Origin: Eleusine coracana subsp. coracana
Taxonomy: Eukaryota; Streptophyta; Magnoliopsida; Poales; Poaceae
Reading direction: 5' to 3'
NCBI GenBank assembly: GCA_032690845.1
Contig: CM064425.1
Span: 36,482,240-36,546,239, forward strand
DNA: 64,000 nt
Below are positions 21,740 through 32,524 of the stretch, one piece after another; the first letter of the stretch is position 1, and the number at the start of each line of letters is the position of its first letter. The position numbers and the translations under genes are program-made. The notes below the pieces were generated by a model. The model saw nothing but the letters and a program-made list of their open reading frames with translations. It was not told the DNA's origin and searched no databases.

Positions 21740-23170
21740 ATTTTGCCGAGTGCCTCAAGCACTCGGCAAAGGTGGTAAAACACTCGGGTAAGGCTTTGCC
21801 TAGTGCAACACTCGGTAAAAAAAGTGCCGGCAAACAGCTCTTTGTCGAGTGTTTTTTTGTCGGGCACTCGGAAAAGCCTTTGTCAAGTATCGAAATACAC
21901 TCAGCAAAGGTTTACACTTGGCAAAATATAAATCACAAAAAAACCCAAAAAATTACAAAAACAAAATCGCGCTCAGAAACCCCACCTGCCCGTCCCCATC
22001 GCAGGTCACAAGTCACGGTGTTTTTCCATGCTACGCGCTAAGTGCGGCCGATGGGATTCGAACAGGTGACCTCCCCTTCGCGCGTGAAGCCCCCTACCAC
22101 TGCACCACACTATCACTTGTGTCTATACTCTGTTTTCAAACTTCTAATACTATACCTCTTTATCCAATGTTTTTTTGTTGGACACCCGGCAAAGAGGCTC
22201 TTTGTCAAGTGTCAAAAATAATACACTCGACAAGGAGGACACTCGACAAAGAGGCTCTTTGCCGAGTGCTAAATTAAACACTAGGCAAAAAAAATTTTAT
22301 GTGGGCTTCAAAAAAGTTTTAAAATTGTCAAACAACTTTCAAAAATAATCAAATTTTGAAATGATATAACTTATGTAATATATGACATATACAAAATGAT
22401 TTGAAGTCAAATTCAAGTTTGACTGCCAATTTGACTCCAAATCTTAACGACTCATTGTTAACTCTAACGTTATTCTTGGGAGATTCTACGGTTTGTAAGC
22501 AATGTACGTGACAACTTGTGCGAAACCTTCTCTACTTTTTATCATAGCGTCCACTCGTAATACCAACACACATCATGACAAATCTCATGGTTTTCAAACT
22601 TTATTTGATTTTTTTAAAATTTATAAATCATTTTAACACACGTTACTATGATCATATTTCTTAAACAAAACATCAAATTTCTTTTTATTTTATGGATAAG
22701 GTTTCAAATTAGGCTAAATAACATGAACATAATTTTTATACTCATTGAATTCTTATGTTTGAGTCACTTGTAGTTCAAATTTGACTTTATTTAAAAATTT
22801 GCTTGAAATGTAATTAATTAACTAAATATAGCAAACAAATACAAAAAATACCAAATTAAAATATGGAGTAACACATGTTGTATGTGTAGAGCATAAAAAA
22901 TTTTGAGAGTAGAAGAAGAAAAAAATTCACTTTTTGTCGAGTGTTAAAAAAACACTCGGTGAAAAAGTGTCAAGAAAAAAATACTCAATAAATTTAATTT
23001 TATCAAGTGTCAATAAAAAATACTCGGCAAATAAAATGCTTCGTCGAGTGTATTTTTTTAACACTCGGTAAAGCATTTCTTGTCTAGTGTTTTTAATTTG
23101 CTGAGTGTTTTACCTAAGACACTGACATTCTTCGTCGAGCCGTAAAAAAATAATCGGCAAAGAGGACACT
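21740..23170. mobile_element. CACTA (En/Spm) transposon relic
   Basis: Dozens of short words of the type CACTCGGCAAAG and its complement TTTGCCGAGTG lie at both ends (21743-22290 and 22920-23165) in both orientations. They are the subterminal repeats to which CACTA transposases bind. The middle 600 bp is AT-rich without a transposase. I cannot find the terminal CACTA inverted repeats, so the element is non-autonomous and truncated or decayed. Boundaries are approximate. Confidence 0.75.
22041..22114 (-). other. tRNA-like sequence inside the CACTA relic
   Basis: On the minus strand there is an A-box-like TGGTGCAGTGGTAG and a B-box-like GTTCGAATCCC about 35 bases later, which is the internal RNA polymerase III promoter layout of a tRNA or tRNA-derived SINE. 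The T stem does not pair well and the acceptor stem is not convincing, so it is not an active tRNA gene. It may be an old captured tRNA or SINE head. Confidence 0.45.
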
Positions 23171-23799
23171 TGCATGGTAGGGCGTCACAAAGGCACATCG
23201 AGGCCATAGCCCAGAGTAGCCGCTCATGCTGTATCAACATAAGACGCTACAGCAGCTATCGGGATGGGCGGCCGCCTCGTCCCAGCCATGATCGGTGGTA
23301 GGACGCGCCATGCGGCATCACAACCGCCGGTGCGCCGGCCTCGCGAGCGAGCGCGTCATGCGGGATAGACTGTCATCATGTCCGCGAGGTTACACGACCG
23401 TGGCGAAATGCCGTGTGGGACAGCCTGACGGGCGTCGCCTCCGCAGCTGCCGGAGCCATCAGAATCGCGAGCCTCGGTCAGGTGCCTGGGCATTTCTAGC
23501 AGTTCACTGCCGAGGCTGTTGAGTGCTTCTGCCGACTGAAGCGAGGGAGAGCCGACACAAGGCTCTGTGACCACATCAAGTTACGGTAGGCACACAGCCG
23601 TGTGGGGCACTACCGTGATCGCTGGGATAGGTCGACGCAGCATCTGCCGGGTCAGGCCGTGTCCGCACGACGGGCTCATGTGTTAGCTCTCTGTTAATCC
23701 TTCCTCACGAATCACTCCAGAGTAGTACAGGTTTGAGAGAGAGAGATCGAGAGGAGTTCTCTTCTGCCGTAAGCTTTATACCCATACTTAGGTAGGAAG
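23171..23799. other. GC-rich intergenic DNA
   Basis: There is no supported gene. A 73-codon minus-strand frame (23574-23356) exists but shows no recognisable domain. A 35-bp direct repeat copy lies at 23756-23790, with its partner at 24466-24499. Confidence 0.5.
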
Positions 23800-23802
23800 T
23801 AA

Positions 23803-24437
23803 GGGTCTGTTTGTTTCAGATTATAATCTATCCAGATTATATAATCTAGATGAAATAATCCAAGAGGGAAACAAACACGTCAGATTATAGTGCCAGATAA
23901 TATAATCTGAAGGACAGATTATGATAATCCTTTAATCACCTTATGAGGAGCTTATTTCAGATTATTTTAGTAAAAGACACACTGTCCTTTATCTTTTGAT
24001 GAAAATTACCCACCATGTCACTGGTTATGTAGATACTTCTTCGTGCTTTTTTTTCCTCTTCTTCCTCCTCTATTTGTCCTTCCCGTCTGGTACAGATGAG
24101 GGAGAAGGGAGCACGCTGCCGGCGGCGGGGAAGCGGGCAGGCACGGGTGGCGGGGACGAGGCGGGCCGGCGGGGAGGTGGGGAGGCACGGGCGGCAGTCG
24201 GCGGGGAGATGCGGGTGGCGGGGAGAAGAGGAACAGCAAAATAGTGAGATTGGAAGAAGAAGGTGGAAGAAGGATATTGTTATCTTTTTACATTGAAAAG
24301 TAATAATCCAAATACTAATAATCTGAGTAAATAAACACCTCCGTTCAAATTATATAATCTAGACATATAATTCAGATTATATAATCCAACACCTTTAATA
24401 TAGATTATATAATCCATAAACTGAAACAAACAAGACC
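23803..24437. mobile_element. PIF/Harbinger (Tourist-like) MITE with GC-rich core
   Basis: Terminal inverted repeats GGGTCTGTTTGTTTCAG and, at the other end, CTGAAACAAACAAGACC are flanked by TAA at 23800-23802 and 24438-24440, the target site of PIF/Harbinger elements. Subterminal sequence is rich in AGATTATATAATC palindromes. The core (24090-24240) is unusually GC-rich (CGGCGGGG-type) and differs from the AT-rich ends, as in elements that have captured foreign DNA. No transposase is present. Confidence 0.75.
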
Positions 24438-24672
24438 TAAGAAGGAACAGATTACAAATTCCCACGTTCTCTACTGCCGGAAGCTTTATACCCGTACTTG
24501 GGCCGAGTCGTCACCACCCTTGCTTCCAGTCCACTCCGGCCCAGTCCACTTGACATTTGGACGACGCAATCGCATAACATAACCGTCACGAGCACCGTGC
24601 AGGACGGGCTGTCGCCGCTTTTGCGTACTCGCGAAACCGCAGCAAGCGACGTGCGACAGGGGCCGATGCAAC

Positions 24673-25731
24673 GGAAAAAAAATTCCGTGCGAACCGTCCG
24701 CAATGCCCTGCTGTACGGTCCTGATCGGATGCTCGACACGTGGAGATCAAACGGCACCAAGAACGACTTGGTCCATGCGGAAGCCATCGGCTCCGTGCGG
24801 CTTCAGCTCGGCCCCCTCCCATCCGATCAGCTTAGGCTATATCGATCCTCGCGGGAGGCATGGTTTGCACAGAGGAGCTGCCGAACAACCGGAGATGACA
24901 TTCCTCCCAGCTGCAAGATGGCGTACGTTGCTTCCGTGCGCATGCATCAACGAATCCACTACCTGCTACGGGCGTTGATTAGAATACAAAATACTATCGT
25001 ATTTGTAAGTCCATGCCACCCCCATCGCGGCCGTGCAGGGATTTGATCCGAACAACCTACAGTGAGGAGTCGTCGAACACATTTAGGGCGCGGGCTCGCG
25101 CATGCGGAAGTTTAAATATAGACGATAGGGATGCACGAGCTGCAGTTGAGTCCGTTATCGTATTTATCGTTATTGACACTGCACTGGCGGTGATGGCAGA
25201 TGACAGAGGCAAAGACAAAGCTAAACTGCAGCAATAGCGGTAGATGACTGAGTCGTGCGCTGCAAATAGTGAGATGAAGGAAACGAGGCGCAAAGATGGT
25301 GGATTCATTGTTCTCACCACCAGGTGATCGATTGCAATTTGATTCATAAATCAACTGGAATATAACCATGTTCAATTATGGTTATGAGCTTGCAGCATGT
25401 GAGGAACTTGGATACAGAGGGCAGAACGGCGTGAGCTGTAGGTGAGACCGTCGCCGTCGCCATTCACGAGCCATAGCCCATAGGGGAGGCCATCGTCGGC
25501 GCTGTGCAGATGGAATGAGGGAAGCGGTGATTCTTTTGAGTTAGATGAGGGAGACGAGTTCAGATCGAGCCGAATCGCTGTTGTGTTTGGAGCCGAGACC
25601 ACGCCGATTGAGTTCCCCTGGAGCCAAGTCCATGCACCCACCTCTATTCCCGTTGGATCTCCACGTGTCGAGCATCCAGATCAGGGCCGCACAGCAGCGC
25701 TTTGCGGACGGTTCGTACGGAATTTTTTTCC
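24673..25731. mobile_element. non-autonomous Mutator-like element 1
   Basis: An 82-bp inverted repeat (24673-24754 and 25650-25731) starts GGAAAAAAAATTCCG on both ends and shares GAACCGTCCGC and GCTCGACACGTGGAGATC. It is flanked by 11-bp direct repeats GCCGATGCAAC (24662-24672) and GCCGACGCAAC (25732-25742), one mismatch. Long inverted repeats with 8-11 bp TSDs are the hallmark of MULEs. The 900-bp interior has no transposase and no gene fragment I recognise. Confidence 0.8.
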
Positions 25732-25742
25732 GCCGACGCAAC

Positions 25743-27449
25743 TGCCACTTTCATCCACAGTCGGGCCTACCTCTGCCGCCGCAGGTGCGATGTTCGGCCG
25801 TCTCACCGCCTGGACGCAGAAGAGTCGTGCGAGATTAGGCCCATGCGTGTCTGCGTGGACTCGCCGGAGCAGCGCCATGAGTTGCCGCCGGGTCACGTGG
25901 TCTCAGGCGCGCGCGCTTGGGCTCCGCCTGGGCGAGCCTTGGTGGCCATCACGCCGCAGTTCCGTCATGCGCGCCGTCATGGCTCTGACCAAGCGCGCGA
26001 CCGTGGTTCGTCGTTGTGCTATGGCACTGACTCCGTCCCTGCCGGGTGCGCCATGATGAATTGATGATGCCGCCGAGACCGGGACGCATCGCTCGACTCG
26101 ACTGTACCGCAGCAACCGGAAGGAGCAACCGTTGCATGTAAAGACGGGTTGTCGCCATCTCACGTGAATGCGCATCAGCGTGGCCGCCGGTGCCATGCGA
26201 ACGGTGCCGCGACTGCCAGGACGGGCTGTTGCCGTGTCTGCATGGACGCGCCGCCGCAGTGAGTCTCGCTTGGGCGCCTTGGCGGTTCCGGACGCTTGTC
26301 GCTGGATGTATCCAATGGCCACAGCCCTGACAGTGGCAAGTTTTTCGATGGCATCTGACTGAAGCTTGGAGAGGATCGAATGGGGAAGGATTTGAATCAA
26401 TCAACAAAGCAAAGCGATTCTGTTACCCAATGATTTGAATCCTCTGTTCTTCAATACGTGGAATATGAAGACAGTTGCGTCTTCATGTTGATGCAGGGAA
26501 GAAGCGAAGCTTTGTGCCTTTCCTCTCGGCTTCGAGACCGAGGAAGTGTTCTCGCCGAGGCTCTGGACTCTCATAACGTATTATAAATAGAATTGTAGAG
26601 AAATAATTAACACTTATAGATAATGAGAATGATTGTCTTTTATTGATGACTAGTATTATGTACGTGCGTGCCACACACGTGCTATCCTACCACTATAAAT
26701 ATTTATTAAAATTATTCGTTGTTATTAAAACTGATGATAAACTAATTAATTGCACTTAGGATAACGCATAGGTTATTCGCAACACAGTTCTTATTCCCAA
26801 TACATAAAGTGATGCACATGAAAAGTAACACAATACAATGCCATAATTAATTTGATTACAGATGATCCGGATTTGACGAAGTACTTTCTACTCTAATGCA
26901 TGATCATGAAATCAATATGCACACTATTGTATGATAATTCAACATTACTAAACAAAGCAGGTACAGGAGTGCACAACAAATCTTAGTCCACATAGCCTTC
27001 TCTCCGGTACATGTTGATGTTCAGAAGTGGTGGATTTCTCACCTCACCGTTTTCATAAACATAGAGAGCTCATAGCACAAATCAAGAGCCAAGCACAATC
27101 ATTTGAGAAGCAGATTGATCGTTGAAAGCACAAGTTGCATCTGAGTTGCCACAATGACTCTTCGTCCCCATTCAGACATGAAGCCTTGTCTCATGCTGAA
27201 TTTTGCATGAGTCGGACTATAAACTAAAAAAACAGTGAATTGTCTTCTTGACATTGGATATGTATTACATAAGCTGGGAAATAGAATAGTTCACTGTAAA
27301 AGCACGCGAATGATTTGTGCTTGGCTCCGGATCATCTGAAAATGCAGTGTACTTAAACACCGTAAAAGATAACTGATCCCACAAAAATTCAGAGAGGCAA
27401 ATTTGTAGATGGAATCAAATGGCGGTAAAGGGGGAGCAAGGTGAGGCTC
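25743..27449. other. intergenic DNA, GC-rich then AT-rich
   Basis: 25743-26400 is GC-rich, with short similar blocks (CCGTGTCTGCATGGAC near 26232, CGTGTCTGCGTGGAC near 25846) but no supported gene. 26580-27290 is AT-rich with nothing recognisable. Confidence 0.5.
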
Positions 27450-27458
27450 GTACCAGGG

Positions 27459-28194
27459 GGAAAAAATTAGGTGAGCTCCGGGCGCACGCGCACGCTGGTG
27501 CGCCCCTTCGCTTGATGCCCTCCGCTGCCTATCGGACGTAGACGCAATCGAAGGCAACTGATCGAATCCCGCCCGCTCTGGCTCACGCATCGCTCGGCTC
27601 ACGCGTCGCTCCGCCATCGCTCGCCATCGCAGCGCCTCCGTTTCATGTTGCTGTGTTTTGTGACATGTCTGGCTACAGCAAGGAGAGTAGAGGACCAAAG
27701 CTTACGAGCGTGCCTCTGACAACGCAGAGAGTTGGATTGAATGGAGATTGGAGCAACCCGAGGACGGCAGTGCCGGCAAAGCATGCTTCCGTGCGTGCCA
27801 TATGGGTGCTGGATGAGAGTTGAGGTCTCCGCCATTAACCAACGCCCTGCTGCATTCCCAGCGGAAGCGGGCACATGCGGGACATACCGCGCGGTTGGGG
27901 CGCGAGGGGTTGTGTTTAAGTGCCAGTCACCACGCCAGCCCGCCTCATCGGCGCGTGGATTCTCACGAGGTCACGAGTATGATCATTCTCAGGAGGCGCT
28001 GCGATGTCGAGCCGAGGATGTCGAGCGATGTCGGAGCGACGCGTGAGCCGAGCGATGCGTGAGCCGAGACGCGCGTGAGCCAGAGCGGGCGGGGTTCGAT
28101 CAGTTGCCTTCGATCGCGTCTACGTCCGATAGGCAGCGGCGGGCATCAAGCGAAGGGGTGCACCGGCGCCCGAGGCTCACCTAATTTTTTTCCC
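27459..28194. mobile_element. non-autonomous Mutator-like element 2
   Basis: Inverted repeats of about 180-200 bp (27459-27637 and about 27990-28194) begin GGAAAAAATTAGGTGAGC and share CGGACGTAGACGC and GGCTCACGCATCGCTCGG. The flanks carry a perfect 9-bp duplication, GTACCAGGG (27450-27458 and 28195-28203). This is diagnostic of a MULE. The right arm contains an extra internal duplication of the GAGCCGAGCGATGCGTGAGC unit. There is no transposase. Confidence 0.88.
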
Positions 28195-28203
28195 GTACCA
28201 GGG

Positions 28204-28816
28204 CAGAGTGATGGCTAAAGATTATGGCACAGGAGGAAACAAATCTCCTTCATGTTTGGGGACAAGATCGCTCTACATGCCATCGTGGCCGAGTCTAAGG
28301 TGATCGAGACCGAAGATGCGGCATGGGGTGGCAGAGGGCTAGGGGCGGCGGATGCTGTCCTCTACCTCTTTCAATCGTGCGGGAAGAAGAGCAGAAGAAA
28401 GGTGGGAGAAAAATCCGGACTCCTAAGAGCTAGGGAAAGAGGAAAGATTGGGGGGACGCGGTGTGATGGTGGGCGGATACGCTCAGGCGTTGGTAAAAAA
28501 AAAAAAAGGTTTTATAGTATATTTTACTATTATTAATTACTGGTACTAATTAGAAGATAAAATGAATCTAACGATTTAGATTAGTTGTCCACCCAATACT
28601 ATTACTACCAGTAATTTTAGATAGTAATGATTTTACAGGGATAATATTAGAAAAATTAAATTGATAAAAATATAATTATTTTTATTAATTTGATGAAATG
28701 TTTTAATATTTTCGAAGAGACTGTGCTTCTGACGAAAGACTTCCATTTCGGTCAAGTTTCATCCCGGTGGCGGCGTAGGGTTCATCGCGACGGCGGCGAA
28801 TCGAAGGGCGCGCGCG
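28204..28816. other. intergenic DNA
   Basis: GC-rich to 28480, then a poly-A run (28496-28507) and AT-rich sequence with TACTACCAGTAATT, a word that recurs at about 33840. No gene is supported. Confidence 0.45.
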
Positions 28817-29104
28817 ATGGCAGAGAATGCCGCTGCTGCGCTTGTGCCATTTGCATCGCGGCCGCCACCCTCCCCGCATCCTGCCGCCGCCTCCCGCAGA
28901 CAGGGCACTGGCCCAACCTTCCCCTCCCCACTGAAATCCGTCGTCGCTCCCTCCACGGAGCCCCGCCAGAGACGGATCGGCGTCGATCCCTCCCCCACTA
29001 AGCGCCTCCGCCCGAGACGCGTCGTCGTCGATCCCTCACGCGCCTCCGCCAGAAATGCGGCGCCGATGCCCACTCATCCATCAAGAGAGGAGGAAGTGCG
29101 ATAG
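28817..29104 (+). CDS. short proline/arginine-rich ORF, doubtful
   Basis: A 95-codon frame starts in a GC-rich island with an acceptable ATG context (GCGATGGCAGAG). Composition is alanine, proline and arginine with no domain I recognise. It could be the first exon of a gene fragment or a chance frame in GC-rich DNA. There is no continuing exon that I can support. Confidence 0.2.
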   Translation: MAENAAAALVPFASRPPPSPHPAAASRRQGTGPTFPSPLKSVVAPSTEPRQRRIGVDPSPTKRLRPRRVVVDPSRASARNAAPMPTHPSREEEVR

Positions 29105-29728
29105 AAGGTCAGGGTGCAGGCGTGGTCACGGAGCGCGCTGATGCCTCGGTCTGCTTGGCAGGGGTGGTGGATGGGCAGGCGGGGAGAAGGGACTCGGCGC
29201 CACCGTGCGTCACAAAGGTAGCAGACGCATCCTAGGCAGAGGGCGGCACATGCGTTCTCGAAGGTGTGTCCCGCGCTGGAGTGGAGCTAACGCGACACAT
29301 TCGATGGAAGATGGGCTGGGTGGCGGTCGCCGTTGTGTTCCTCATCAGGAGCCGTGCTCCAAGCCTCCAACCATGTCACATCCTCGTCCCCGTCTAACCA
29401 TGCCGCCTCTGCATCCAAGCCCTGTAATCAAGCATGGTGTCCTCGCTGGGGCTTCCTGAGGAACGCGGCGACTTTGCTCGATGAAATGCAGCTAATGCGA
29501 GAAACATAGGGTGAGTATGAGTTCCATATACTGTTGCTACTTCTTTCTGATGCAGGCAGGTTGCTCGACGAAATGCAACTCGAATGGATTCTGAATACTA
29601 TGTTCGGAAAACGAAAACAGCAGCAGGGCGCACTGAAGTAGAATGCTGATACATAGATAATATTCTTTACCTTCTGATGCTGATAGCAATGTCAGTGTCA
29701 CGCTACTAATCTACGGCACTGCTGTATG
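29105..29728. other. GC-rich intergenic DNA
   Basis: No gene is supported. The block GTTGCTCGACGAAATGCAACT near 29561 echoes TTTGCTCGATGAAATGCAGCT near 29473, a local duplication of about 20 bp. Confidence 0.4.
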
Positions 29729-29736
29729 GTAGCAAC

Positions 29737-30208
29737 TAGGGGTGGATGTTGAGCCACCTCGGCTCGGCTCGACTTGGCTCGTGTTAGCTCGTTAGAAAAT
29801 TGGCTCGGTTCGTTAGACAACCGAGCTTAAAACTTGGCTCAGTTTGACTCGATAGTTAGCTCGAGCTGGCTCGTTAGGCTCGTGAGCCACACATATATTA
29901 ACAAATACTATATTCTAGTAAAATAAAATATTTTAACATAAATAATTAAAAATAAAAGTATATAATTAATAAAAATAGACTATAAATATAACTTAATTTG
30001 AATTAAAATAATTAAATTTTATTATATTATTTTATATTTTATTACTAATAATTTTACTTTTGGTGAGCCTTTTAGAGCTAAACTTGGCTCGTAAATTTGA
30101 CGAGCTAAACTATAAGCTCGCCTTGGCTCATTAATGAAACGAGCCGAACCGAACCGAGCCGAACTTGTTACGAGTCGAGTCGAGTAACGAGCTTTTCATC
30201 CACCCCTA
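29737..30208. mobile_element. hAT-type MITE
   Basis: Termini TAGGGGTGGATG and CATCCACCCCTA form an inverted repeat, flanked by a perfect 8-bp TSD GTAGCAAC (29729-29736 and 30209-30216). The interior has GC-bearing ends rich in GGCTCG and CGAGC words around an AT-rich core. The 8-bp TSD places it in the hAT superfamily. It has no coding capacity. Confidence 0.88.
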
Positions 30209-30216
30209 GTAGCAAC

Positions 30217-31605
30217 TCACCGCCTTTGCGGCAAGTAACTTAGTCACATGGCTCTTCCATGATGCATGCGAAGCTCTCTGCTCCAAGAATGACAGGGACA
30301 TATTCAAAGGAAGTGAAGTGAACATGCCTTTGACAGTGGTGTAACCTCACTCGTGTGGGGGGTGACACAGAAGCAGTCTCAAGCCACACTCAGGAGTACA
30401 AGAACCAGTTATTATTCGTGTTCCTCCTTGTAACACAATCTTTCTTGCTGTAACCATATACCGAATCACAGAGTACAAGAAACAAGATGTTGAAACAGAA
30501 TGAAATGCAGATTCTAAATGATTTTGAACTAAAATAATCACTTCTGCTAAGCCTTTAACGACCACACCTTTCCCAGGAACCTCAAACAGTGTTGTAAAAT
30601 ACAATTGGGACATTGAAGCATACAAGTACCACCTATGAACAAAAGTGCACGGCACATGAACCTGATCTTCAGGAAAGATTTTGTTATGCAACGGCAGGGC
30701 ACACTAAGTGCTATCATCCACCACAAAAGCCGCTAAGAACACCCAGTCTATTCAATCAAGTAAAGGGAAAACGTTTGCAATGCATCAAAATCGTGGCCAT
30801 TGCTGTAGATGAGCTATTTAACATTCCATGACCACCAATCAAGATCTCATCCTTTGTTACTTCATCATGACATAACGAACAGGGCAAACGATCAATAACA
30901 ATAACAAGAATCTATGAACTCAAACCCAGCCATTTAATTCAGTATATGTGCCATAGTGCACTAGACAACTCAACTGTGCTAAAGATGGTAAGCATTTACT
31001 GACGCAAAACTACAGATATAGAAAGATGCAGATTCTACGTCACTAAAGGCAGAAATTACACATCTACGACACTAATGATGGATGATAGAGGGGTGGACAT
31101 TCCAACTGCACGTTAATGGCACCACCAATGGACTAGATGAGGGAAAGGATATGGAGGTAACATGGACAACAAGTTGTTCATAATAGAATCCATAGGTCGG
31201 ATCCACATCATCTCAAAGTAACAATAGTGGCCTCTTCACTATGTTTTAATTCGTCCATATGCAAGACTGCTTTGCGGTGCATTACTGGGGACATTCTGCT
31301 TATAACAATCAGCTCTGCCTAGCAATTTCAAAGAGTGGTTGTACTCTTCATCAAGTTACAATTACAAATACAGATAACTGCTACATGCTCGTATAAATGC
31401 CTACCACAGAGACAAACATACAAAGGTAAACAACAGCACCGATCGCTCAGACCCAATCATGGGAATATTTCATATGAATATTTTTTGTTATCCAACAAAT
31501 GCAGGAAACCTGCTGTGGCAGTTCAACACTGCTGGCAGCAATGGAATAAGAAATGACAATGGAAAACTGTTGTTTTATCCAAGGGGCAAAAATTCTCTGA
31601 CAAAT
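30217..31605. other. intergenic DNA downstream of the QCR6 copy
   Basis: AT-rich sequence without a recognisable gene or repeat family. Short frames on both strands show no domain. Confidence 0.5.
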
Positions 31606-31615
31606 ATTAAGCACC

Positions 31616-32268
31616 ATCATCAGGTTAGTCTTGAGGAGTTTCAGTTTTCGCCCGGGGTCCAGGATGTGCACAAATGGAAGTTTTCAACATCTGGGCAATA
31701 TTCTTCCAAGTCAGCATATCAAACCTTGTTCATAGGAGCAATCAAATTTCACCCTTGGGAGCTCATACGGAGAACCTGGGCGCCTAGGAAATGCCAGTTC
31801 TTCCTATGGCTGGCAGTCCACAACCGTTGCTGGATGGCCGACCGTCTTGCTCGGAGAGGTATGCCACACCCGGAGAGTTGCGTGTTGTGTGACCAGCAGG
31901 ATGAAAGCATACAACATATCCTGATAGGTTGTGTCTTTGCTAAACAAGTGTGGTTTAATCTCCTTCACAAGGTTGGATTGTCTTCCTTGGCGCCACAAGC
32001 TGATGACAACTCCTTCGAGGATTGGTGGGTCAAGACAGACCGCTTAGCTCTTTCGATCTTTAAAAAAGGAGTCAATTCGTTGATCATTCTTGGGGCATGG
32101 ATGATTTGGAAGCAACGTAATGATGTGGTGTTCAATGGGGCTTCACCAAATGTGCAGAGAACACTGTCTCTAATCGTGGACGAAGTGCACCTCTGGAGCC
32201 TTGCTGGAGCACAGGAGCTCGCAAGACTCCCTGTGGCAGAAGTTGCAGGAGGAGTAGCAGAGCCCTAG
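31616..32268 (+). pseudogene. LINE ORF2 C-terminus, reverse-transcriptase zinc-binding domain
   Basis: The frame contains the zf-RVT domain found at the end of plant LINE polymerases: the region around KCQFFLWLAVHNRCW, then CVLCDQQDESIQHILIGC with the CX2C and HX4C spacing, and the tryptophan-rich tail AWMIWKQRNDVVFNG. Open sequence extends left of 31616 only by chance, since the LINE begins there. Endonuclease and polymerase domains are absent, so it cannot retrotranspose. Confidence 0.82.
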
Positions 32269-32421
32269 TTGTCTGTCTAGGTGATCTGGTCGTGTTAACT
32301 CTAATCATGGGCGCGAATGTAAAACGGGAGTCAATCGGGTGTGTGGCATGTGTGTTGTTCTATACAACTCTTCTTCTTAATGAAATGATGCGCTGCTCTC
32401 CTGCTTTTTCGAGAAAAAAAA
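31616..32421 (+). mobile_element. 5'-truncated LINE (L1-type)
   Basis: The segment encodes the C-terminal end of a LINE ORF2, has a short 3' UTR and ends in a poly-A run at about 32414-32422. It is flanked by a 10-bp TSD, ATTAAGCACC (31606-31615 and 32422-32431). Only the last ~0.8 kb of the element was inserted, the usual result of incomplete target-primed reverse transcription. It lies about 100 bp downstream of the QCR6 stop codon, so in or near its 3' UTR. Confidence 0.85.
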
Positions 32422-32524
32422 ATTAAGCACCTGAATTGTCTATAGGTGTCTACAGCGTGCAAAACAAATATGGTTATTATTACCAAATTTTAGTTGGAAA
32501 TAAAAAGACTGAAAATTTTCCATG

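Noticed and set aside
22041..22114. Functional tRNA gene
   Set aside because: Stems do not pair well and no convincing anticodon arm can be drawn; only promoter-box similarity is supported.
25702..26064. Overlapping long ORFs on both strands in GC-rich DNA
   Set aside because: GC-rich sequence lowers stop frequency in all frames; no frame shows domain similarity.
27765..27780. Extra copy of the CGGCAGTGCCG motif inside MULE 2
   Set aside because: A single occurrence in GC-rich DNA with no cluster around it; treated as chance.
28817..29104. Confident protein-coding gene
   Set aside because: Low-complexity composition, no domain and no further exons; listed only with low confidence.
31459..31615. 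N-terminal part of the LINE frame as part of a gene
   Set aside because: The LINE starts at 31616 next to its TSD, so upstream codons are chance open frame.
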